Source of the DNA: Dokdonella_A sp046347015
Lineage (GTDB): Bacteria > Pseudomonadota > Gammaproteobacteria > Xanthomonadales > Rhodanobacteraceae
NCBI GenBank assembly: GCA_046347015.1
Contig: JAXMHA010000002.1
Coordinates: 170,893-234,892, forward strand
DNA length: 64,000 nt
Reading direction: 5' to 3'
The notes beneath the pieces are model-generated. The model was not told the DNA's origin. It ran no database searches and saw only the letters and a program-made list of their open reading frames with translations. Position numbers and translations under genes: made by a program. Position 1 is the first letter of the stretch. Every line of letters begins with the position of its first letter. This document shows positions 54,600 through 62,205 of the stretch, in pieces.

Positions 54600-55456
54600 A
54601 TGCCGTCCATCCCGACTCGATCGCCGCGCGCGATCCCCGGTGGTTGCGCGGTGGCCTGCTCGCGTTCGCGCTCGCCTTCGTCATGCTGTTCCTGGTGCTG
54701 CCGCTCGTCGCCGTGTTCGCCCATGCCTTCGAGGACGGCGTTGCCGACTTCATCGGGAACATCACCGAGCCCGACGCCATCGCCGCGACGCGCCTGACCC
54801 TGCTGGTCGCCGCGATCGCGGTGCCGGTCAACACCGTGTTCGGCATCGCGGCGGCGTGGCTCATCACGCGTTTCTCGTTCCGCGGGCGGCACCTCCTGCT
54901 GAGTGCCATCGACTTGCCGTTCGCGGTGTCGCCGGTGATCGCGGGCCTCGTCTACGTGCTGGTGTTCGGAGCCCAGGGCTGGCTCGGTCCGTGGCTCGAC
55001 GCCCACGGGCTGCGCATCATCTTCGCGGTGCCCGGGATCGTGCTGGCGACGACTTTCGTCACGTTGCCGTTCGTCGTCCGCGAACTGATTCCGCTGATGC
55101 AGGCGCAAGGCAGCGACCAGGAGCAGGCCGCGCTCACGCTCGGCGCCGGTCCGTGGACGTTGTTCCGCCGCGTGGTGCTGCCGAAGATCGGCTGGGGCCT
55201 CGCCTACGGCGTGATCCTGTGCAACGCGCGCGCGATCGGCGAGTTCGGTGCGGTGTCGGTGGTGTCCGGGCACATCCGGGGCGTCACCGAGACGATGACC
55301 CTGCACGTCGAAGTCCTGTACAACGAATACAACCGTTCGGCCGCATTCGCGGTCGCCTCGCTGCTGGCGCTGTTCGCGTTGGCGACCCTGGTCCTGAAGC
55401 AACTGGTCGCCTGGCGGATGCGCCGGCTCGCGGTTCACGAGGAAGGCCATCCATGA
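54596..55456 (+). CDS. cysW: Sulfate ABC transporter permease CysW
   Basis: A 286-residue partner permease. The coupling loop is EQAALTLGAGPWTLFRRVVLP; DLPFAVSPVIAGLVYVL and ARAIGEFGAVSVVSGHIRG are typical CysW segments. It overlaps both neighbours by four bases, so cysTWA are tightly coupled. Confidence 0.95.
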   Translation: MNAVHPDSIAARDPRWLRGGLLAFALAFVMLFLVLPLVAVFAHAFEDGVADFIGNITEPDAIAATRLTLLVAAIAVPVNTVFGIAAAWLITRFSFRGRHLLLSAIDLPFAVSPVIAGLVYVLVFGAQGWLGPWLDAHGLRIIFAVPGIVLATTFVTLPFVVRELIPLMQAQGSDQEQAALTLGAGPWTLFRRVVLPKIGWGLAYGVILCNARAIGEFGAVSVVSGHIRGVTETMTLHVEVLYNEYNRSAAFAVASLLALFALATLVLKQLVAWRMRRLAVHEEGHP

Positions 55457-56529
55457 GCATCGAACTCACCGGCATCCACTACCGCTATCGCGACGCCGCC
55501 GCCTTGCACGCGGTCGACCTCGCGGTCGAGCCGGGCGAGCTGCTCGCCCTGCTCGGTCCATCGGGGTGCGGCAAGACGACGCTGCTGCGGGTGATCGCGG
55601 GCCTGCAGTTCCCGAACGCCGGGCGCGTGCACTTCGCGGGACGCGACGTCACCGCACTCGACGCACGGCGGCGGCGCGTCGGCTTCGTGTTCCAGCACTA
55701 CGCGCTGTTCAACCACCTGACGGTGTTCGAGAACGTCGCCTTCGGCCTGCGTGTGCTCGGCTGGCGCCGCCGTCCGTCGCGCGCCGCGCTGAACCAACGC
55801 GTGACCGAGCTGCTCGCATTGATGCAGCTCGGCGAATACGCCCAGCGCCGGCCGGCACAGCTGTCCGGAGGCCAGCGCCAGCGGGTCGCGCTGGCGCGCG
55901 CGCTCGCCGTCGAGCCGGACATCCTGCTGCTCGACGAACCGTTCGGCGCACTCGATGCGCGCGTGCGCAACGACTTGCGGCGCTGGCTGCGGAACCTGCA
56001 CGAGCGCATTCACGTCACCAGCATCTTCGTGACGCACGACCAGGAGGAAGCCACCGACCTCGCCGACCGCATCGCGGTGATGAACCGCGGGCGCATCGAG
56101 CAGATCGCCGATCCGCGCACCCTGTACGCACGTCCCGCGAGCCCGTTCGTGTGCCGCTTCCTCGGCGAGGTCAACGAATTGCCGCCAGCGCTGCACGCCC
56201 ACTGGACCGGCGTCGACCACGCCGACGTCACCGCGTTCGTGCGCCCGCACGATCTCGAACTGGTGCCGTCGCCCGCCGGCGAGGCGCGCGTCGAGCGCGT
56301 ACGCGAGCTCGGCGCCGTGCTGCGCATCGAAGCCCGCCATCCACGGGTCCCGTCGCCGCTGATCGCGGTCCAGGCGCGTGAACGCGCCGGCCATGCCCAT
56401 CTGATCGAAGGCGCGGGGCTGGACCTGCGGCTGCATCGCTGGTCGCTGTTTCGCGGCGACGCACCGGTTCCATCCGCTGCAGGGCTGGCCGGCCTGCGTT
56501 CGGCGGAGGACCGTTTCGTCGCGTCGTGA
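55453..56529 (+). CDS. cysA: Sulfate ABC transporter ATP-binding protein CysA
   Basis: A 358-residue ATPase. Walker A GPSGCGKTT, signature LSGGQRQRVALARAL, Walker B ILLLDEPFGALD, and a C-terminal TOBE-like domain (about 240-358) with FVRPHDLEL. It energises sulfate uptake with CysT, CysW and the binding lipoprotein. The ATG at 55453 lies in the ATGA overlap with cysW; the long upstream frame is not coding. Confidence 0.95.
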   Translation: MSIELTGIHYRYRDAAALHAVDLAVEPGELLALLGPSGCGKTTLLRVIAGLQFPNAGRVHFAGRDVTALDARRRRVGFVFQHYALFNHLTVFENVAFGLRVLGWRRRPSRAALNQRVTELLALMQLGEYAQRRPAQLSGGQRQRVALARALAVEPDILLLDEPFGALDARVRNDLRRWLRNLHERIHVTSIFVTHDQEEATDLADRIAVMNRGRIEQIADPRTLYARPASPFVCRFLGEVNELPPALHAHWTGVDHADVTAFVRPHDLELVPSPAGEARVERVRELGAVLRIEARHPRVPSPLIAVQARERAGHAHLIEGAGLDLRLHRWSLFRGDAPVPSAAGLAGLRSAEDRFVAS

Positions 56530-56556
56530 CGCTGGCGCTTGCGCCCGCAGCCGGAC

Positions 56557-57742
56557 TCAGAACATCAACTGACGCGCGCTTCGAAAATCCGCGGATCGAG
56601 GGAACTGCCGCCGCGGTCGCTCCACGCCCGGACGACATTCAACTGGACCTTGAAATGCGTCGTCAGGTACCAGTTCGCGCCAAGCGTCCAGTCGTGCTCG
56701 CGACCGCCCTGCACGGGCGCGTCGAGTCGAGCGCGCTGTAGCGCAGCAACAGCTCGAACGCGCCCCATCGGCCGGTGGGTTCGACGTTGCCGACATTGCC
56801 GGCGTGGTACAGGCGCGATCGCCGGTCAGCATCCAGCTGCCGAAGACGTAGTAGCCGCCCGCATCGAAATCGGGCTGAGCCGCGCCGCGCACGTTGGCGC
56901 GCAACCATTCGCCCTGCAGTGACCACGGTCCGTCGATCCACAGGCCTTCGAACCCGGCGCGATCGATGCCGCCGACGTCGGCGAGCGTCCCGGTATCGAC
57001 GAGTCGCACCGGCGTCAGGCCCGGTTTCCGGCGACGACCTGAAGTGCGCGCCGGAGGCTGGTAGACCCCGCGGCCGTCGGTCGTTCCTTCGCGATCCTCG
57101 CGCGACGCCGACACCCCGAGGTGCAAGACATCCCCCGCGGACTTGCGCGGCGTCCACGCGACGCGGCCCGCGATCGTCGTGCCATCGTTGTCCCCGAGCA
57201 GGTCCTGCCCCCAGTAACCCCCGAGGTTCACGATGTAGCCGGGACGCTCGAACTGCCAGTCGACACCCGTCCGGCGTCCTTCGTAGATGGCCTGGACTGG
57301 CAACGCGCGTTCGAGGAAGGCCGTCGCCTTGCTCGACGTGTTGCCTTCGAATGAAACCGGAGTCTTCGAATAGCCGAAGCGGAATGCACCCAGATCCCGA
57401 TCGAACCATGCCTTCGACTGCAGGCGAACGGTGTTGTCGAGCCACGCCTTCGCCTGGAAGTCATAGTCGATCTTGACGTCGTAGACGCTCCTTCTTCGAC
57501 AGCGTCAGGCCCAGCTCCTTGCGGCGGTTCGTGTGCGCGTCCGCGAATACCGCTGTGCCACTCGCATCGCGGTCGTCGGAGAAGGTGTTGACGTCGTAGC
57601 GATACACCCCGATCAGCGCAAGTTCGGCGCCGTCGTCGAACGCGAGTCGGGTCGGCCAGTCGTCGTCGGCCCGGGCCATTCCCGAACCCGCCAGCGCGAG
57701 CACGGCCAGCGCGGAGATGTGGATCGTGCACGGATGGCGCAT
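56557..57742 (-). pseudogene. OprO/OprP-family porin, at least four frameshifts
   Basis: The family can be followed through three frames. It starts with a good signal peptide (MRHPCTIHISALAVLALAG, ATG 57742, GAAGGA upstream) and LIGVYRYDVNTFSDD. The frame breaks near 57485 after LTLSKKE and resumes as VYDVKIDYDFQAKAW. It continues to GGYYVFGSWMLTGD and breaks near 56818, goes on as RLYHAGNVGNVEPTGRWG, and breaks near 56725 before HDWTLGANWYLTTHFKVQ. A last break near 56572 restores the terminal ARQLMF. Each break needs a 1-2 base indel, mostly in G/C runs. Either a decaying gene or an error-rich stretch of assembly. Next to the sulfate importer, an anion porin would make sense. Confidence 0.85.
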
Positions 57743-57908
57743 GTCCAGTCCTTCGTGGCGGTTCCCGTCCGAACTGCCGCGCATTGCCGCCGGACGCAGG
57801 TCCGGAGTCCGCGGGCCCGGTATTGCGATGCGAGCCTCATCGGACGGCAGCGACGCCGCCCTCGCACACTCCCGTCACGGACGTTGCCGACCCGCGGCGC
57901 GTGTGCGG

Positions 57909-58331
57909 CTACTTCAACCGAACCGGAGCGCGTCGATCCGATCCGGCCAACCGTTTCAGGCGGATTTCGCCCGAAGGCGATGGCGCTCCCAATGCCTTCA
58001 GGTCCGGCGCAATTTTTTCACAGCACGCGGCATGCATCTTTTGATAGCGGGCCAGCGCGCGTTCGCCGGCTTTCGTGAGCCTCGCGCCGCCGCCGCCAGC
58101 CCCACCCTTGACGGCTTCGATCAGCGGCACGCCGAACACCTGGTTCAATTCCTCGACGAGGTACCACGCATGCTTGTAACTCATCTGCAGGCCACGGCCG
58201 GCGGCCGCGATCGAGCCGGTCTCGCGGATGCCTGCAAGCAGTGCCGCCTTGCGCGGGCCGAACGTGAGCCCGGACGGGAATTGCAGGCGCAGGAGGACGG
58301 TGGTCGTCTTCTTCTTCACGCAGCGGTCCAT
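57909..58331 (-). CDS. ModE-like winged-helix regulator (N-terminal domain only)
   Basis: A 140-residue LysR-fold winged helix like the DNA-binding half of ModE: GPRKAALLAGIRETGSIAAA, GLQMSYKHAWYLVEELNQVF, then GGGGARLTKAGERALARYQ. The molybdate-binding TOBE domains of full ModE are missing, as in other short members, so the effector is unknown. It is intact although flanked by two broken genes. It may regulate nearby oxyanion transport, but no binding site was identified. Confidence 0.85.
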   Translation of the reverse strand: MDRCVKKKTTTVLLRLQFPSGLTFGPRKAALLAGIRETGSIAAAGRGLQMSYKHAWYLVEELNQVFGVPLIEAVKGGAGGGGARLTKAGERALARYQKMHAACCEKIAPDLKALGAPSPSGEIRLKRLAGSDRRAPVRLK

Positions 58332-58430
58332 TCCTGGAACGGAGTGCTGTCGCCGCCATGATAACCAGCGCCGCGGAGCGCCGCGCGTTCGGATCGATCC
58401 GGCCGCCCGGCGACCGGCGCCGCCGCGCAG

Positions 58431-59107
58431 TCACGCCACGGACTTGCGCATCCGGTAAGCCGCGGTATGCAGCGCGGTAACGCCCTGCTCCGCGAACGAC
58501 GGCTGGGCGGCCAGGATATCGCGCTGCTCGGCCCGTTCGACTTTCCAGTGGCGACCGAACAGGCGTTCCACCTCGGGTCGCGCCGACGGCGAACGGCGGC
58601 CCGGTCATCTGGTGCTGCGGATAGTCCAGCGTGATCAGCAGGCCACGGCAGCCGGCCGGAAGCGCACCGTACACGTCGCGTACATAATGCTCGCGCATCG
58701 GCGCCGGCAGCGCGATCAATGCCGCGCGATCGTAGACGGCATCGCAACGCCCGAATTCCCGGACATCGACTGCAAAAACGTCGCCGACGATGATCTCGAT
58801 GCCGCCGGGCGCCGTGCGCGACCCGATGACGCACGCCGCCAGGCCCATCGCTCCGCTGCGCCACGAGGCCGTTCGTGCAGGAACGATTCGATGGCGAGTG
58901 GCGCCAGGTCCACGCCCAGCACGTGCAGGCCTTGCTCCGCGAGCCACAGCATGTCGAGCGTCTTGCCGCACAGCGGCACCAGCACCCGCGCGCCGGGCGC
59001 AACGCCGAGTGCCGGCCAGTGTTTCTGCAACAGCGGCATCACGGCGTCGTGGTGCCAACCGGTGCGCCCTCGCCCCGCCAGCGCTGCAACCAGAATTCGG
59101 TGTCCAT
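58431..59107 (-). pseudogene. Thiopurine S-methyltransferase (TPMT) family gene, about three frameshifts
   Basis: Family features run in alternating frames: MDTEFWLQRW at the start (ATG 59107), a break near 59075, then VMPLLQKHWPALG and VLVPLCGKTLDMLWLAEQG (SAM site), a break near 58860, then GGIEIIVGDVFAVD and YDRAALIALPAPMREHYV, a break near 58600, then VERLFGRHWKVERAEQRD and a proper end. Restored length would be about 220 residues, normal for bacterial TPMT, which methylates selenite or tellurite-type chalcogens and thiols. Same caveat as the porin: decay or sequence error. Confidence 0.82.
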
Positions 59108-59167
59108 CGAAGCTCCGTGATTGGGTGCCAAAAGTCCTGGTGGCCGGGATCGACGCAATACCGGGCC

Positions 59168-59881
59168 TCAGCGTCCGAGCAGCCGCACCTTGCCGGTCGC
59201 GAGATCGTACACGGCGCCCACCACGTCCACGCGGCCACTCCGTATCGACTTGGCGAGTATCGGTTGCGCCGCGCGGATGCGGGCCACGTTGTACGCGACG
59301 TTGGCGTCGATTGCACGCGCCAATACGTTCGTGCCACCCGCCTTCACCACCGCTTCGATTCCCGGGCGCACCGCGTCGGTGATGTCCCAGATGTGGCCCG
59401 GCAGCGGTTTCGGCGACTGGAGCTCCTCGATCGCCGCCTTGACCGCGCCACAGTTGCTGTGGCCAAGCACCACCACCAGCGGCGTACCGAGCACGCCGAC
59501 GCCATACTCGAGGCTCGAGAGCGCATCATTGTTCATGTAGTTGCCGGCGACCCGCACGACGAACAAGTCACCCGGTCCCTGGTCGAACATCAGTTCCGGC
59601 GCAACCCGTGAATCGGCACAGCTCAGGATCGACGCAATGGGATGCTGGGCTTCCGCGCGCGCGGCGCGGCCGGCGGAGAAATCCTTCACGTCCAGCCGAT
59701 TCGCCACGTAACGGGCGTTGCCGTCCAGCAGCCGTTTCAACGCTGCGCCTGGCGAAATGGCATTTTGCGGTGCGGGTTCTTCCGCCAGCGCCGGGCGGAT
59801 TGGCGCCATCGCCGCGAAAACCGAAAGACCAAGCCCGGCGCGCAGGAAACGACGGCGTGCGGGATCTCGTGCATTGCGCAT
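59168..59881 (-). CDS. Beta-class carbonic anhydrase, Tat-exported
   Basis: A 237-residue enzyme for CO2/bicarbonate interconversion. A twin-arginine signal (RRRFLRAGLGLSVFAAM) indicates export of the folded zinc enzyme to the periplasm, which is less common for beta-CA. Zinc and catalytic sites: SCADSR (Cys, Asp-Arg dyad) and VLGHSNCGAV (His, Cys). ATG 59881 has GAGGAG eight bases upstream. Confidence 0.93.
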   Translation of the reverse strand: MRNARDPARRRFLRAGLGLSVFAAMAPIRPALAEEPAPQNAISPGAALKRLLDGNARYVANRLDVKDFSAGRAARAEAQHPIASILSCADSRVAPELMFDQGPGDLFVVRVAGNYMNNDALSSLEYGVGVLGTPLVVVLGHSNCGAVKAAIEELQSPKPLPGHIWDITDAVRPGIEAVVKAGGTNVLARAIDANVAYNVARIRAAQPILAKSIRSGRVDVVGAVYDLATGKVRLLGR

Positions 59882-60033
59882 GGCATCGACTCCTCGGGCG
59901 GAGGCTTGGCGTCTCGACGCAGTGCCCCGCGTCACCGCCCATCGGCGGGCCGTGGAACCAGCCTACTACCGGCAAGGTGAAGCGCGTACCGGTTCGCCGC
60001 ATAATCGTGCCATCCGATCGCACTGGAATCGCC

Positions 60034-61704
60034 ATGACCGCTCCCACCCGCATCGACACCGCCCGCGTGATCCACCCGCCACGCGGCCCGAAGCTCAGTT
60101 GCAAGAACTGGCTGATCGAGGCGCCGTACCGGATGATCCAGCACAACCTCGACCCCGAGGTGGCCGAGAACCCGGCCGAGCTGGTGGTCTACGGCGGCAT
60201 CGGCCGCGCCGCGCGAAATTGGGAATGCTTCGATGCGATCCTGAAGGCATTGCGCGAGTTGAATCCGGACGAGACCCTGCTGGTGCAGTCCGGAAAACCC
60301 GTCGGCGTGTTCAAGACGACACCCGACGCACCGCGCGTACTGATCGCCAACTCCAACCTCGTGCCGCACTGGGCAACGTGGGAACACTTCAACGAACTCG
60401 ACCGCAAGGGCCTGATGATGTTCGGCCAGATGACGGCCGGATCGTGGATCTACATCGGTTCGCAGGGCATCGTGCAGGGCACCTACGAGACCTTCGTCGA
60501 GATGGGACGCCAAAGTTACGGCGGCAACCTGCGTGGCAGGTGGATCCTGACCGCCGGCCTCGGGGGCATGGGCGGCGCGCAGCCGCTGGCGGCGGTGATG
60601 GCCGGCGCGTGCATGCTCGCGGTCGAGTGCCAGCAGTCGCGCATCGATTTCCGGCTGAAGACCGGCTACGTCGACGAGCAGGCGAACGACCTCGACGACG
60701 CGCTGGCGCGCATCGATCACTACACGAAGGCGGGTGAAGCCAAGTCCATCGCCCTGCTCGGCAATGCGGCCGACGTGCTGCCGGAACTGGTGAAGCGCGG
60801 CGTGAAGCCCGACGCCGTCACCGACCAGACCTCCGCGCACGATCCGGTCAACGGTTACCTGCCGCAGGGCTGGACGGTCGAGCAATGGCTCGAACGCCGC
60901 AAGCGCGATCCGAACGGCACCCGCGATGCCGCGAAACAATCTATGAAGGTGCACGTCGAGGCGATGCTGGCGTTTCACGCGCAAGGCATCCCGACCTTCG
61001 ACTACGGCAACAACATCCGCCAGATGGCGTTCGACGTCGGCTGCAGGAACGCGTTCGATTTCCCCGGCTTCGTGCCCGCCTACGTGCGCCCGCTGTTCTG
61101 CCGCGGCATCGGGCCATTCCGTTGGGTCGCGCTGTCGGGCGATCCCGAGGATATCCTCAAGACCGATGCGAAGGTAAAGGAACTGATTCCCGACGATCCG
61201 CACCTGCACCACTGGCTCGACATGGCCGAACAGCGCATCCACTGGCAAGGCCTGCCGTCGCGCATCTGCTGGGTCGGCCTCGGCCAGCGCGACAAGCTGG
61301 GCCTCGCGTTCAACGAGATGGTGCGCAACGGCGAATTGAAGGCGCCGATCGCGATCGGTCGCGATCACCTCGATTCCGGCTCGGTGGCGTCACCCAATCG
61401 CGAAACCGAATCGATGCGCGATGGCTCCGATGCCGTCAGCGACTGGCCGATCCTCAACGCGTTGCTCAACGCGGTCAGCGGCGCGACGTGGGTGTCGTTC
61501 CACCACGGCGGCGGCGTCGGCATGGGCTATTCGCAACACGCCGGACTCGTGGTCGTCTGCGACGGCACGCCCGAAGCCGACGCGCGTATCGCGCGCGTGC
61601 TGTGGAACGACCCCGGCACCGGCGTGATGCGCCATGCCGATGCCGGCTATCCCGAAGCGATCGCGTGCGCGCGGGAACACGGATTGAAATTGCCGATGAC
61701 GTAG
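60034..61704 (+). CDS. hutU: Urocanate hydratase
   Basis: A 556-residue HutU, second step of histidine degradation, turning urocanate to imidazolonepropionate with tightly bound NAD. The NAD loop is GLGGMGGAQPLAAVMAG; LFCRGIGPFRW holds the conserved cysteine, and YGNNIRQMAFDVG, DHLDSGSVASPNRETE and WVSFHHGGGVGMGYSQHAG are family blocks. Length is normal. No other hut gene is in the window, so the pathway genes must be elsewhere or just outside. The long frame upstream of the ATG is not coding. Confidence 0.97.
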   Translation: MTAPTRIDTARVIHPPRGPKLSCKNWLIEAPYRMIQHNLDPEVAENPAELVVYGGIGRAARNWECFDAILKALRELNPDETLLVQSGKPVGVFKTTPDAPRVLIANSNLVPHWATWEHFNELDRKGLMMFGQMTAGSWIYIGSQGIVQGTYETFVEMGRQSYGGNLRGRWILTAGLGGMGGAQPLAAVMAGACMLAVECQQSRIDFRLKTGYVDEQANDLDDALARIDHYTKAGEAKSIALLGNAADVLPELVKRGVKPDAVTDQTSAHDPVNGYLPQGWTVEQWLERRKRDPNGTRDAAKQSMKVHVEAMLAFHAQGIPTFDYGNNIRQMAFDVGCRNAFDFPGFVPAYVRPLFCRGIGPFRWVALSGDPEDILKTDAKVKELIPDDPHLHHWLDMAEQRIHWQGLPSRICWVGLGQRDKLGLAFNEMVRNGELKAPIAIGRDHLDSGSVASPNRETESMRDGSDAVSDWPILNALLNAVSGATWVSFHHGGGVGMGYSQHAGLVVVCDGTPEADARIARVLWNDPGTGVMRHADAGYPEAIACAREHGLKLPMT

Positions 61705-61780
61705 GCGACGCGCGTTCGCAGCTTGGTGCACAAGGTTTCGCGGGAGCGCCGACAGCACGCGTGGCGCCACGTGGTTGCGC

Positions 61781-62071
61781 TCACAGTTCGCGCAACAACT
61801 GGTGAAGGTACCGGTTCACGACCGGATCCGCCGCCGCATCCTGCGCGTCCATCGCCTGGGTCAGGGCCAACCGGAAAGCCTCGGCCAATGACGGGTTCCG
61901 GCGTAACAACGCCTTGAATGGGCGCGGGCAGACCGCGCTGCCGTGGCGCTTTAGCGCCGCGGGCGCCGGCACGGCGTACGGATCGACCGCAACCGGCCGC
62001 AGCAGGCGCCGGTCGGCGGCATCCAGGACGAACTCGGCAATGCGCAGCTGCGGCACGCTCATCGGGTACAT
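61781..62071 (-). CDS. Small hypothetical protein
   Basis: A 96-residue soluble protein beginning MYPMSVPQLRIAEFVLDAAD, with a helical C-terminus (ALTQAMDAQDAAADPVVNRY). AAGGAG lies seven bases before the ATG and its composition is like the other genes, so it looks genuine. No family recognised; one cysteine, no signal peptide. Located between hutU and the autotransporter with no clear operon. Confidence 0.6.
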   Translation of the reverse strand: MYPMSVPQLRIAEFVLDAADRRLLRPVAVDPYAVPAPAALKRHGSAVCPRPFKALLRRNPSLAEAFRLALTQAMDAQDAAADPVVNRYLHQLLREL

Positions 62072-62205
62072 GATGGGTCTCCTTAACTTGGTTGGCTTTC
62101 GGCCCGCGCCATCCTCCGCGCGGCGTGGAGGGTTGCATCCGGGCGGCCCCGGCTCCCGGCAACGCGAGCCCCGCGCGACGGGAGCAGGACCCGCGTCGGT
62201 TTGGG

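Noticed and set aside
53700..56530. Molybdate rather than sulfate importer because of the nearby ModE-like gene
   Set aside because: The binding protein has the sulfate-family SYDATRE and QSHGGSGKQ motifs and there are two distinct permeases (CysT and CysW), whereas ModABC has one.
62072..62205. Small RNA or terminator after the autotransporter gene
   Set aside because: GC-rich with short imperfect repeats, but no stem plus T-run and no recognised RNA motif.
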